A stretch of 46,592 bases of DNA from Sphingobium sp. (GCA_013911745.1 JACESO010000012.1:1-46592), one strand, 5' to 3'; positions 25,685 through 34,279 are shown, counted from the first letter of the stretch. Made by a program: numbers and translations. The notes: a model not told the origin generated them from the sequence alone.

Positions 25685-26565
25685 GCGATGGGATGTAGGG
25701 GACGGCGCGCCACGCGGCGCCGGGCGCGTGCAGCGGAACTGTCGTCCAGCGCCCAATGCAGCAGAACGCCCATGCCGGACATGCCGGCGCGCGCGATGTG
25801 CCGGCGCGGCCCGAGGTAAAATCCGTGCATATGGGCGGCCCAGCGCGGCAATATGTCCACGGCTGCGTCGACGACGATCCGCGACAGGGGCGCGGCCAGA
25901 TCGCCAGGCCGGCGGGTCAGCAGCGCATCGGCCACCTCGCGCGTCCGCAGATCATATCGCAGCTGCGGCCGCATCGATTCGAGATAGAGGCGCGCGCCGC
26001 CATGCGTAGAGGGGGCGGGCGCGGAACCGAGCCGATCCGCGATCATCGCCACCTCCGCATGGTAGCGGTCCGCCTGCGTCCGGGTCAGCAAAGGCGCGCG
26101 ATAGCGGCGATACGCCTCCAGCAAGCACCAGCTTTCCGCGACATGGACCCACAGCAGCAGATCGGAATCGTCGGCACGGTAGGCGGTGCCGTCGGGCATC
26201 GTGCCGCGCACATGGGTATGCACAGCGCGCACCTTCGCCATCAGCCGCTCCGCCTCCGCCGTCCCGCCATAGGTCGTGCCGGCGATAAACTGGGCGGTGC
26301 GTCGCAACCTGCCGGTCCGGTCTTTCCGAAAATGGCTATGGTCCCACACGCCAGCGAGCGCGGCCGGGTGCAGCATCTGCAGCAGCAACGCTGCAATGCC
26401 GCCGACCATCATCGGAGCCAGATCGGCATGCACGCGCCACGCCATGGAGGAAGGACCGAACAGCCCCGGATCGCCGGCCGGCGTGTCTAGATCGACCGGC
26501 TCGTTCCCCGAGCCGAACAGATTGGCGACCTCGCGCCGGATCCGCCGCCGCAGCGCGTCGCGCAT
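25663..26565 (-). CDS. MpaB/DUF2236 family oxygenase-like protein
   Basis: 300 aa. Belongs to the DUF2236 family, which includes latex-clearing protein Lcp and the mycophenolic acid oxygenase MpaB, heme-dependent enzymes. Visible family segments are MAWRVHADLAPMMVGGIAALLLQMLHPAALAGVWDHS, RTAQFIAGTTYGGTAEAERL, HTHVRG and LLWVHVAESWCLLEAYRRY. Candidate heme ligands are the His residues in LHPAALAGV and HTHVRG. Substrate is unknown. ATG at 26565 starts 4 bases after the stop of the 97-aa gene; the longer reading runs into that gene. Third gene of an operon with the deiminase-like gene. The C-terminus is very basic (ARARRRVARRPLHPIAKK). Confidence 0.85.
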   Translation of the reverse strand: MRDALRRRIRREVANLFGSGNEPVDLDTPAGDPGLFGPSSMAWRVHADLAPMMVGGIAALLLQMLHPAALAGVWDHSHFRKDRTGRLRRTAQFIAGTTYGGTAEAERLMAKVRAVHTHVRGTMPDGTAYRADDSDLLLWVHVAESWCLLEAYRRYRAPLLTRTQADRYHAEVAMIADRLGSAPAPSTHGGARLYLESMRPQLRYDLRTREVADALLTRRPGDLAAPLSRIVVDAAVDILPRWAAHMHGFYLGPRRHIARAGMSGMGVLLHWALDDSSAARARRRVARRPLHPIAKKTPPE

Positions 26566-26569
26566 GGGA

Positions 26570-26863
26570 TCAGGCGGGCGACGCGCCCGCTTCGTCCAGC
26601 GCGCGTTGCACCAGCGCGACCCTGCCCTCGTCATTCACATCCACGGAAAGCAGCACTGGCGAATGCAACGCTGCGTCGTCCCTTTCGCGTTCCAGCGGCA
26701 CGGCCGCGTCGCCACCGCTCGCCTGCTCGCCGACGCTGTTCTCCGACCCATCGGCGGCGATGAAAATGTCCGTGCGCTCCACGCCATGCTGCTGCACCAG
26801 CAACTCCACGGCATGTTCGGCGTCTGCCCGCGTGATGAAACGCTTTTCCACGGTCTGGCTCAT
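26570..26863 (-). CDS. 97-aa protein of unknown function
   Basis: Not recognised beyond its shape. The first 40 residues (KRFITRADAEHAVELLVQQHGVERTDIFIAADG) look like a beta-alpha-beta unit; then an acidic, Gly/Ser-rich middle and a second beta-alpha segment (SPVLLSVDVNDEGRVALVQRALDEAG). Together this suggests a small ferredoxin-like alpha/beta fold. It lies 26 bases after the deiminase-like gene and 4 bases before the MpaB gene, so it is certainly co-transcribed. No signal peptide or membrane segment. Confidence 0.75.
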   Translation of the reverse strand: MSQTVEKRFITRADAEHAVELLVQQHGVERTDIFIAADGSENSVGEQASGGDAAVPLERERDDAALHSPVLLSVDVNDEGRVALVQRALDEAGASPA

Positions 26864-26889
26864 TTATCCTCCATCCATACAGGCTTGTG

Positions 26890-27804
26890 TCAGGCGGCGA
26901 TGCGGCGCAGCGGCTGCGTCAGGCAGTGAATCCCGCCACCGCAGGCGGCGAACTCAGAAATGTCGATGGCTTCGACCGAGTAGCCCGCCTCGCTCAGCAT
27001 GGACGCCACAACAATGTCGGACGCGCTCGTCAGGACGCGGCGGCGGCCGAGGGACAGGATGTTGCAGCCGAGCGAAGCGGCCAGCGAGGCCGGCATCGGC
27101 AGGATCGAAATGCCACGCGCCTCGACCGCGCGGACGAACCGCGGGTTCAGCAACTCGATACAGCCAATCGCCTGGTGCCGGTCCACCATGCAGAATATCG
27201 TGTCGAGGTGAAGATGATCGGCGTCGAACGGGCAGATCAGCACATCCCACCCCGCGACGCGGAACGGGGCCGCAAACGCTTCGATCCCGGCCGCCGAACT
27301 GCGCTCGCCCGACATGCCGACGATGAGCAGCCCCTCGCGCGCGATGCATATGTCGCCGCCCTCGATCGTGCCCTCCGTGATGCGCCGGACGGGCGTGCCC
27401 CACCGCGAACAGGCGCGCATCAGCGCATCGACCTCTCCCCGGCGGTGCGGCATGGCCGGGCTGAGCGCGACCATGCCCCATGGCGTCGCCACGCCCACAT
27501 CCCTGGTGAAACACATGTCGGGCAGGTCGGCGGCGTGAGGCAGCATATGGCAACGCACCCCCTGCCGCTCCAGCGCCTCCACCAGCGCGCCATGCTGGCG
27601 CAGCGCCTCTTCCGTGCCCGTTACATGGCCCTGATCCAGATGGTGGCGCGTGACGGCGCAGCAGGGCACCGGCGCAAGATGATGCGGCGGGCACAGCAGG
27701 ACATCGGTCAGCAGGTCGCTTTCGCCGGCCACATAGGGTGCAATGATGTCTCTGGAACTAAAAGCGGACATGCCGCCGGCGGCGGCTCCGAAATCGATTT
27801 TCAT
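26890..27804 (-). CDS. Arginine deiminase / amidinotransferase family hydrolase
   Basis: 304 aa. The guanidine-modifying fold is clear: FTRD (99-102), EGGD (148-151), HLD (199-201) and the catalytic Cys294 in CGGGIHCLTQP. Such enzymes hydrolyse guanidino groups (arginine, dimethylarginine, agmatine) via a Cys-His-Asp/Glu centre. Length is closer to dimethylargininase-like proteins than to the 400-aa arginine deiminases; no arcB or arcC is nearby, so fermentation of arginine is unlikely. The ATG at 27804 lies 6 bases after CAGGAG; earlier in-frame ATGs overlap that site. First large gene of a three-gene operon. Upstream are a terminator and a 24-codon gene. Confidence 0.88.
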   Translation of the reverse strand: MKIDFGAAAGGMSAFSSRDIIAPYVAGESDLLTDVLLCPPHHLAPVPCCAVTRHHLDQGHVTGTEEALRQHGALVEALERQGVRCHMLPHAADLPDMCFTRDVGVATPWGMVALSPAMPHRRGEVDALMRACSRWGTPVRRITEGTIEGGDICIAREGLLIVGMSGERSSAAGIEAFAAPFRVAGWDVLICPFDADHLHLDTIFCMVDRHQAIGCIELLNPRFVRAVEARGISILPMPASLAASLGCNILSLGRRRVLTSASDIVVASMLSEAGYSVEAIDISEFAACGGGIHCLTQPLRRIAA

Positions 27805-27916
27805 GATCATCTCCTGACCATGCAAACGACAGTTTCTGTCCCGCGTTCCCGCCGCTTATACCAGGTTAGTCAGGTCGGCGCTCTTCGGGCGACGCGGGAT
27901 GATCCCCGGAAAGACG

Positions 27917-27945
27917 AAAGGCTGCCCCGATTTGGGACAGCCTTT
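27917..27945 (-). terminator. Terminator of the 24-codon gene / possible attenuator
   Basis: AAAGGCTG-c-CCC pairs with GGG-a-CAGCCTTT, a 12-base stem with one mismatch and a 5-base loop. On the minus strand it ends TTTCGTCTTTCC, a modest T-tract. It sits 26 bases after the small gene stop and 113 bases before the deiminase-like ATG, so it ends the small transcript or attenuates the operon. Confidence 0.65.
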
Positions 27946-27970
27946 CCATTGTCTAGCCGAAGCGGCAAGC

Positions 27971-28045
27971 TCAGACGAGCCGCGCTCCCTCAAGGGAGGC
28001 CGGGCTCACCAAATCTGCCGCATGCGGCGTGGGACAATGAGACAT
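27971..28045 (-). CDS. 24-aa small protein or leader peptide
   Basis: ATG at 28045 preceded by AGGAGGTG (28051-28058) at ideal spacing, one of the best ribosome sites in the window. It encodes MSHCPTPHAADLVSPASL then EGARLV and stops with TGA at 27971. A promoter-like pair lies upstream (28080-28107) and a terminator downstream, forming a complete small transcription unit. The RNA contains further folds: GCCGCATGCGGC (28017-28028), a perfect 12-base palindrome, and CTCCCTCAAGGGAG. The peptide has no run of one amino acid, so a classical attenuation leader is not evident; one Arg codon only. It may be a leader for the deiminase operon, a dual-function small RNA or a small protein. I do not recognise it. 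Confidence 0.55.
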   Translation of the reverse strand: MSHCPTPHAADLVSPASLEGARLV

Positions 28046-28079
28046 CAGACCACCTCCTTTCCTTGTTGACGTTGACGGG

Positions 28080-28107
28080 GAGATAGGAAGCAGCCGTCTC
28101 TTTTCAA
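28080..28107 (-). promoter_or_regulatory. Promoter candidate for the 24-codon gene
   Basis: On the minus strand TTGAAA (28107-28102), a 16-base spacer and TATCTC (28085-28080) resemble a housekeeping promoter. It ends 35 bases before the ATG, leaving room for a short leader with the Shine-Dalgarno site. The rest of the gap up to 28295 holds nothing else I can identify. Confidence 0.45.
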
Positions 28108-28295
28108 GGAGATGCCGGTTGTCGCCCCGACACGGACGGCGATCGGCCGCACCGCGCGTGCGAGAGCGACGGTGCCGCCACTTTGGACCTGTTGTCGGCC
28201 GTGACCTTCAGGCAAGAGCCGCCGGCCGATCCGCCCATGCTGGGGCGTGACGCCAGTATCCGCTTGAAATGCAATCCACTATGCTTCCGTGCGCG

Positions 28296-28324
28296 TTGAT
28301 CGGCTGGGCAGGACCGTTTAACAT
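28296..28324 (+). promoter_or_regulatory. Promoter candidate for the HWE kinase gene
   Basis: TTGATC, a 17-base spacer and TAACAT precede the kinase ATG by only 9 bases. With a start point about 7 bases after the -10, the transcript would begin at or just before the ATG and would be leaderless. Consistent with this, no Shine-Dalgarno sequence precedes the ATG (AGCCCCTCC). Confidence 0.35.
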
Positions 28325-28333
28325 AGCCCCTCC

Positions 28334-30190
28334 ATGGCCGACGCAGTTGATCCGATTTCGAGCCGCTTCCATGCCCTGGCGACGGACTTGCTGGCCACAG
28401 TGACGCTGGACACCGGCGAATGGCGCAGCGTCAACCCCGCGCTGGAACAGAGCATCGGCTGGACCGCCCATGACCTGCTCGGCAAGCCTGTCGTCGATTT
28501 CATCCATCCCTTCGACCGGCAGCAATGGCTTGCCCGGCTGCACGATCGCGGCGGCGCCCTGCAGCTGGAACAGCGCGTCCTGCGCGGCGATGGCCAATAT
28601 CGCACGATCAGCTGGCAGCTCAGCCTCTTCGACGGCGATCCGCTCCTCTATTGCGTCGGGCGCGATCTTGGACAGATACGGCCTGACGATACGCCCCAGG
28701 CCTTTCTCTGGCGACTGGGCGAAGCCTTGCGCGACGTGAGCGATCCGGTCTCGGTTCAAGACACCGCCCAGCGCATGCTCGGCGAATGTCTTGGCGCATC
28801 GGGGGTGGGCTATGCCGAAGATTTCGGCGACGGCGTCCACGTCGCCGTGACACGCGACTGGACCAACGGCGTCCCCAGCATCACTGGCATCTACCGCTAT
28901 TCCGACTATGGCGAGGATCTGATCGAGGCGCTCAAGACCGGCCGAACCTGCATCCGCCCGGACATTCCAGGCGACCCGCGGATGAGCGACGCGGAAAAAG
29001 CGGCGCATGCCGCGCTTGGCCTGGCAGCAACGATCAACGTGCCGCTGTCCCGCGACGGCCGGGCCGTGGCGGTCCTCACCGTGCATTATGACAGGCCGCA
29101 TCAGTTCACGCCCGCCGAGATCGCCATCATAGAGGCGACCGCCGTCCGGATGCTGGTCACGGTCGAACGATGCATGCCGGACGCTGCGCTGCGCAAGAGC
29201 GAACGGAAGTATCGCGACCTCTTCAATTCGATGGATGAAGGCTATTGCATCATCCAGATGCTCTACGACGGGGAGAGAGCGGTCGACTGGCGGTTTCTCG
29301 AAGTGAATCCCGCCTTCGAAAAGCATAACGGACTGGTGGACGCGACCGGACGCACCATCCGCGAGCTTCAGCCCGCGATCGAACCCAAATGGGTGGAAAT
29401 CTACGCGCGTGTCGCGGAAAGCGGCGAAAGCCTGCGCTTCGAGGAGGATTCCCAGGCGCTGGAAGGACGCACCTTCAACCTGTTCGCCTTCCGCGTCGGA
29501 GAGGCGGAAGACAAGACCGTAGCCGTGCTGTTCCAGGACATCACAGAACAGCGGCAGAATGAAAACCGGCTGCGGCAGAGCGAGGAAAGGCTTCGGGTGC
29601 TGGTGGCGGAACTGCAGCATCGGGTGCGTAACATGCTGACCATCGTCCGCTCCGTCTTCACCAGCACCGCCGAAACGCGTCGCGACCTGGATGAACTGGT
29701 GGATCATTTCCGCGGCCGGCTGGACGCGCTTGCGCGCACGCAGGTCATCGTGACCAGCAACCCTTCGCAACCGGTCGATCTTGAAAATCTGATCCGCGAC
29801 GAACTCATGAGCGTGGGCGCCAATGAAGGGCCGCAGGTCCAGATCACAGGCCCTGATGTCGATCTCACCCCTAGCCTCGCGGAAACGCTGGGCCTCGCTT
29901 TCCACGAACTCATCACCAACGCGCTCAAATATGGCGCCTTGCGGTTCAACGATGCCCGCCTTGACATCCGCTGGACGATCAGGCGGAATGACGGCGGCCC
30001 TGTGTTGGAGCTTTGCTGGTCAGAAACTGGCGTGCCCACGGTGGCGACAGTTCCGACGCGGGCGGGGTTTGGCCGCGAATTGATCGAGGAAGTGCTGCCC
30101 TACCGGCTCGGCGCGCAGACCGAACTGGAATTTCGTGGCGGCGGCATCCGGTGCCTGATCCAGGTTCCGCTCGACGCCTCACCGGCCTAG
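28334..30190 (+). CDS. HWE-family sensor histidine kinase (PAS-GAF-PAS)
   Basis: 618 aa cytoplasmic sensor without membrane segments. PAS 1 at about 10-115; a GAF domain at about 125-280 (TAQRMLGECLGASGVGYAED, LGLAATINVPLSRDGRAVAVLTVHYDRP); PAS 2 at about 290-400, ending VAVLFQDITEQRQNENRLRQSEERL. The kinase core is HWE type: His429 in LVAELQHRVRNMLTIVRSVF, Asn529 in FHELITNALKYGAL, LELCWSETG for the WxE motif and GFGRELIEEVLPYRLGAQTELEF. This family dominates light, redox and general-stress signalling in alphaproteobacteria. The GAF domain resembles bilin-type GAFs only loosely; no chromophore Cys is evident. A single-domain response regulator follows 23 bases later. Confidence 0.92.
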   Translation: MADAVDPISSRFHALATDLLATVTLDTGEWRSVNPALEQSIGWTAHDLLGKPVVDFIHPFDRQQWLARLHDRGGALQLEQRVLRGDGQYRTISWQLSLFDGDPLLYCVGRDLGQIRPDDTPQAFLWRLGEALRDVSDPVSVQDTAQRMLGECLGASGVGYAEDFGDGVHVAVTRDWTNGVPSITGIYRYSDYGEDLIEALKTGRTCIRPDIPGDPRMSDAEKAAHAALGLAATINVPLSRDGRAVAVLTVHYDRPHQFTPAEIAIIEATAVRMLVTVERCMPDAALRKSERKYRDLFNSMDEGYCIIQMLYDGERAVDWRFLEVNPAFEKHNGLVDATGRTIRELQPAIEPKWVEIYARVAESGESLRFEEDSQALEGRTFNLFAFRVGEAEDKTVAVLFQDITEQRQNENRLRQSEERLRVLVAELQHRVRNMLTIVRSVFTSTAETRRDLDELVDHFRGRLDALARTQVIVTSNPSQPVDLENLIRDELMSVGANEGPQVQITGPDVDLTPSLAETLGLAFHELITNALKYGALRFNDARLDIRWTIRRNDGGPVLELCWSETGVPTVATVPTRAGFGRELIEEVLPYRLGAQTELEFRGGGIRCLIQVPLDASPA

Positions 30191-30213
30191 CCAGACAGGA
30201 CGGGGGCCAAGCC

Positions 30214-30588
30214 GTGGATCGCAGACATATTCTCGTCGTGGAGGACGAATATTTCATCGCGAAGGATGTCTGGCGCGCGCTCGCCGACGCGAACGCCGTG
30301 ATCGTGGGTCCGACGGGCAAGGTCGTCGATGCCCTACGCCTCATCAAAAGCGAACGGATCGATGCGGCAATCTTGGACGTCAATCTCGATGGCACCACCA
30401 CCTTCGACCTCGCGATGCGCCTTTCGGAACGCGGCATCCCCTACTTGTTCCTCACCGGCTATGACGGCTGGTCCCTGCCGGACGCGTTCCGCGACATCCC
30501 GCGCATCAACAAGCCCTTCTCGTCGGATCAACTGATCGCCGCCGTGGCAGCCCTATTCCGCGAGGCTGACGAGACCGATCCCGTCTGA
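30214..30588 (+). CDS. Single-domain response regulator
   Basis: 124 aa CheY-like receiver with no output domain. Acidic pocket Glu10-Asp11, phospho-acceptor Asp55 in AILDVNLDG, Thr81 in FLTGYD and Lys100 in INKPF are all present. It resembles the receivers encoded beside HWE kinases in alphaproteobacteria, acting as phosphate sinks or partners in the general stress network. The start is GTG at 30214 after GGACGGGGGCC; the longer frame only overlaps kinase sequence. Co-transcribed with the kinase (23-base gap). Confidence 0.9.
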   Translation: MDRRHILVVEDEYFIAKDVWRALADANAVIVGPTGKVVDALRLIKSERIDAAILDVNLDGTTTFDLAMRLSERGIPYLFLTGYDGWSLPDAFRDIPRINKPFSSDQLIAAVAALFREADETDPV

Positions 30589-30700
30589 CGCAAACTTGGG
30601 TCGCAGGCGATTTTCCTAACATGGATCAGCGAGACCCCAGGATCGACCGTGGATGTCCGCGCGTTCCGCACAGGAAGCCATATCAGAACGGACCACGGAC

Positions 30701-31198
30701 ATGAACGACCGCAACGCCTTCCTTCACGGACAAAGCGCGCCGATCAGGGATGACGCGCCGCCGCCCGAACAGGGCTGGCGCGGCGAACGATCCGCCACCG
30801 ACGCTGCCGAGGGAACGGACCAGAGCCGCCGCATAGCCGGCCTTTCCGCACCCGTAGAGGAAGTGTCGGGCGTGGCCTATGCGGAGGCGCAGGGCCTGCA
30901 ATCCCAACCCGAAGGCGAGGCGCAGCCCGCTCCGAAGGCCTCCGACAAACCGACCGCATCATCCCCCGCCAGCCGTCCCGACGGCATCAATGACCTCAGC
31001 ATGGCACCCGACAAGCCTGGTGGACAAAGCGCCGGCGGCCCCTACCCGCATGGCGAGCGGAAGGGCGACAATGATCCAACCTCGCTCATGGGCCATGGCG
31101 GGCAGAGCGAGATGAACTATCACGGCCCCGGTCATCTTGGCGACCGGACGGTGGACGACGACGCCAACCGCAACGGCGTCGCGGAAGGCGAGGACTGA
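30701..31198 (+). CDS. Hydrophilic, disordered protein of unknown function
   Basis: 165 aa from the ATG at 30701. Rich in Gly, Pro, Asp, Glu and Gln, with no Cys, signal peptide or membrane segment. Features: APPPEQGWRGERSATDAAEG, SKDxPT-like runs and a C-terminal NYHGPGHLGDRTVDDDANRN. I do not recognise a family. Composition resembles stress-type hydrophilins, which would fit the stress-signalling pair upstream, but that is inference. An ATG at 30653 in the same frame lacks conserved composition. It ends 4 bases before the stop of the convergent amidohydrolase gene. Confidence 0.65.
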   Translation: MNDRNAFLHGQSAPIRDDAPPPEQGWRGERSATDAAEGTDQSRRIAGLSAPVEEVSGVAYAEAQGLQSQPEGEAQPAPKASDKPTASSPASRPDGINDLSMAPDKPGGQSAGGPYPHGERKGDNDPTSLMGHGGQSEMNYHGPGHLGDRTVDDDANRNGVAEGED

Positions 31199-31202
31199 CG
31201 GC

Positions 31203-34184
31203 TCAGTCCTTCGGCGCGGCCAGCAATTCTTCCTCGCTATAGACCTTACCGTTGGCGATCACCGTCGCCACCTTGAACGTGTTGGCGATATCGGCGCGCG
31301 GATCGCCCTTCAGCAATACGATGTCGGCCAGCTTGCCCGGCTCGATCGTTCCTGCGTCCAGGTTGAGCGACCTGGCGGAATTGACCGTCGCTGTCTGCAA
31401 CGCCTGGAACGGCGTGAGGCCAGCATCGACATAGGATGCGATCTCCGCATGCAGGTTGGTCGCGATGATCGTGTCCGTGCCGGCCGTGATGTTGGTTCCG
31501 GCGTCATACATCGCCTTGATCGCCTTGCGCTGCCCCTCCAGCATCGGCGTCAGCAGCGCCGCCATCGTGTCCGGCCCGCGCACCGACTCCTGCGCCCAGA
31601 GCGGGTAGAGATTGACGCGCGGATCATTCCTGTAGTCGGGATGCTTCTGCAGGTAGCCGGTCAGCGCCCCGAACATCGTCGGCGTCAATGTCCGGCCGCT
31701 CTTTCCAAACAGCTGGATCACATCGTCATAGGCACGGCCCTGCGGCCCCTGCTTGGGCGAATAGCCCCGCCGGCTGGTCGCGCCCATATGCTCGGTCGCG
31801 TCGACCCCTGTGTAGGCGGCGGGGAAGATTTCATGGCCCGTCACAGGCACGCCCATGGCATGCGCGGCCTCCACGATGCGGCGCTGCTGGATGTCGGGCA
31901 TCCGCACATAGCTCTTCACAATGTCATATTTCAGCACCTTGGCGCGTTCCAGTTCGCGCTCCAGATGCGCCGGCCCCTCGACCGCCACGCCCATCTTGTA
32001 GAAGACGCGCTGCCATTCCAGCAGCGGCCCGTTGGTGTAGATGCGCGGGCCGATCCGTACCCCCGCTTCCGCCGCCTCGCGATCTTCCAGCCCGCTATAG
32101 ACCTGGTTGCCCGGATCGCGGACCGTGGTGATGCCGTATGCCAGCCAGGCCCGGTGCGAATTGGCGCCGAAATCCTTCTGCGCATGGCTGTGATGTTCGA
32201 TCAGGCCCGGGATCGCCGTCATCCCCGTCCCGTCCACCAGCTTCACGCCGCCGCCATGCAGCGCCGGGTCATGCGGCACGATCGACACGATGCGATTGCC
32301 TTCGATGACGATGTCCTTGTCCCGCTGCGTCTCGTCGCGCACGGAATCCACCAGCCCGCTGACATGCACCACCGTCCGGCCGCCGGGCTTGGCGAGCGTG
32401 TAGGTCAGGTCCAGCGGCACCTCCCGCGCCACGCCGGTCGCGACATCGATCGTCTTGAGCTTGTCGTTGGACTGGTAGAGGATGGTCCGGCTGTCCCCGC
32501 TCCATGTCGGGAAATGCGCCATGTCCGCGCCATAGGCGCGCGGTGCGCCGACCGGCGTCCCATCCGCCGCCACCGGCCACACCTTCAGCAGCCCTTCATA
32601 GACCGCCGCCATCTTGGTTCCGTCCGGGGACCAGGCCGGGCCGCCGCCACCCCGCGTGTCGATCCCCATGTCGGCGGTCGGCACGCGCCAGACGGGCGGA
32701 CTCTTCCCGTCCGTGGGGATGACATAGACCTGGTTGGTGCCTTCGCGGAAGCTCTTGGAATAGAGTTTGGACAGCGAAATCGCGACATATTTGCCGTCCG
32801 CCGACCAGCTCGGCTCGCCCGGCTGCGGCAGCGATCCCTGCAGGCGCGTGATCTTGCCGCTCGCCACATCGACGGTGAACACGCCCGCGACGCCCCAGCG
32901 GCCGTCCACATCGATCGCCGCGATGGTCTTGCCGTCCGGCGACCACACCCCGCCCAGCGGCTGGGTCGTCATGTCGGTCAGCTTGGCGGATTTGCCGCTC
33001 TTCAGGTCGCGGATCCAAAGCTGCGGCAGCCCGCCGCCCTTGTCCGATGTATAGACCAGCTTGCTGCCGTCCGGCGACCAGCTCGGGTCCGCATCCATCG
33101 CATGATCGTTGGTCAGGTTGGTCGGCTTGCCGCCCGTCACCGGCACGACATAGAGGTCGCCCAGCGCAATGAAGGCGATGGACTGGCCATCGGGCGACAG
33201 GCGCGGCTTCAATATGCCGACCGCCTTGCGCGGCGCGGTGGAATCCCAGTCCCGCTTGGCGCGCGCATAGCTCGGCCGCGTCACCTCCAGCCGCGCGGCG
33301 AAGGGCACGGTCTTCACCGCCTTGCCCGTCCGCTGCCGGATCAGGCCGTCCGACACATAGCTGTATCGGCCCCCAGCGCCCCAGGAGACGCGGAAGGGAA
33401 AGACATTCTCGCTGCCGGACACCGCGACGCCGTCAATCTCCAGATGGCTCCCCTGCGCATCCGCGACCACATAGGCAAGCTGACCCTTAGGTCCATAGGA
33501 GGGCGCATCCGCCTTCCCGGCCGCTTCCTTCAGCAGCCTTTCCGTTCCGTCCGCCAGGTTCGTGGCCCAGATCGCGCTCTTGCTGTCGCGCGTGGAGCTG
33601 TAGGCGATCGTCTTGCCGTCCGGCGACCAGGTCGGCAGCCGGTCCTCGGACGGGTCGGACGTCACCTGCGCCACCGCGCCGGTCGCGACATCGATCGTCC
33701 AGATATTATAGCTCGGATCGCCCTTTCCCGCCCGGTCCGACGAAAAGGCGATAGTCTTCCCATCGGGCGACCAGGCCGGCTCTCGATCATCGAAGGTGCC
33801 CGACGTCAACTGCCGGGCATTCCCGCCGTCCGCATCCATCACCCACAGGTCGTAATTGCCGTCGCGATAGGCGAAATAGGCGATCGTCTTGCCGTCGGGC
33901 GACCAGACCGGTTGGCGCGCGTCGCTGAAATAATCGCCGACCCGCTTCGCCGTCCCGCCCTTGGCCGGAATCAGCCACAGGCTGCCCTGCAGGTCCACCA
34001 CCATCGTCCTGCCACCGGGCGACGCCGACACCGACATGGACGTGCCTTCATGGACATCGAAGCCGATCGTCTGTCCCTGTCCCGGCGGCGTGAGCGAGGG
34101 GGCCTGCGCCGCTGCGAAGGGGGCTGCCGCCATCATCGCCAGCACCGATACAGCTCCCGCCCAGACGGTTCGCCCTGCGCTCAT
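31203..34184 (-). CDS. Secreted TolB-propeller/amidohydrolase fusion protein
   Basis: 993 aa. Signal peptide (GRTVWAGAVSVLAMMAAAPFAAA). Residues 40-600 hold WD40-like PD40 beta-propeller repeats, each with a PxWSPDGKTIAY-like motif (about nine copies). Residues 600-985 are an amidohydrolase (TIM barrel) domain: IPGLIEHHSH with the metal-binding His665-x-His667, VTGHEIFPAAYTG, GTDTI with the catalytic Asp, and the C-terminal ELADI-type strand (EPGKLADIVLLKGDPRADI). The family includes imidazolonepropionase-like and dipeptidase-like periplasmic enzymes; substrate unknown. The ATG at 34184 is 7 bases from GAGGGAGC; the ATG at 34190 is too close. It lies downstream of, and could be co-transcribed with, the first GH55-like fusion gene (95-base gap). 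Confidence 0.88.
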   Translation of the reverse strand: MSAGRTVWAGAVSVLAMMAAAPFAAAQAPSLTPPGQGQTIGFDVHEGTSMSVSASPGGRTMVVDLQGSLWLIPAKGGTAKRVGDYFSDARQPVWSPDGKTIAYFAYRDGNYDLWVMDADGGNARQLTSGTFDDREPAWSPDGKTIAFSSDRAGKGDPSYNIWTIDVATGAVAQVTSDPSEDRLPTWSPDGKTIAYSSTRDSKSAIWATNLADGTERLLKEAAGKADAPSYGPKGQLAYVVADAQGSHLEIDGVAVSGSENVFPFRVSWGAGGRYSYVSDGLIRQRTGKAVKTVPFAARLEVTRPSYARAKRDWDSTAPRKAVGILKPRLSPDGQSIAFIALGDLYVVPVTGGKPTNLTNDHAMDADPSWSPDGSKLVYTSDKGGGLPQLWIRDLKSGKSAKLTDMTTQPLGGVWSPDGKTIAAIDVDGRWGVAGVFTVDVASGKITRLQGSLPQPGEPSWSADGKYVAISLSKLYSKSFREGTNQVYVIPTDGKSPPVWRVPTADMGIDTRGGGGPAWSPDGTKMAAVYEGLLKVWPVAADGTPVGAPRAYGADMAHFPTWSGDSRTILYQSNDKLKTIDVATGVAREVPLDLTYTLAKPGGRTVVHVSGLVDSVRDETQRDKDIVIEGNRIVSIVPHDPALHGGGVKLVDGTGMTAIPGLIEHHSHAQKDFGANSHRAWLAYGITTVRDPGNQVYSGLEDREAAEAGVRIGPRIYTNGPLLEWQRVFYKMGVAVEGPAHLERELERAKVLKYDIVKSYVRMPDIQQRRIVEAAHAMGVPVTGHEIFPAAYTGVDATEHMGATSRRGYSPKQGPQGRAYDDVIQLFGKSGRTLTPTMFGALTGYLQKHPDYRNDPRVNLYPLWAQESVRGPDTMAALLTPMLEGQRKAIKAMYDAGTNITAGTDTIIATNLHAEIASYVDAGLTPFQALQTATVNSARSLNLDAGTIEPGKLADIVLLKGDPRADIANTFKVATVIANGKVYSEEELLAAPKD

Positions 34185-34279
34185 TCCCATGCTCCCTCAA
34201 CGCGATCAACGGCTTGAAGGACGGTCCTGGCGCGCAAACCCGCCAGCGACAAATGAGAAGCGCTAATCTGTCAGAGCGA

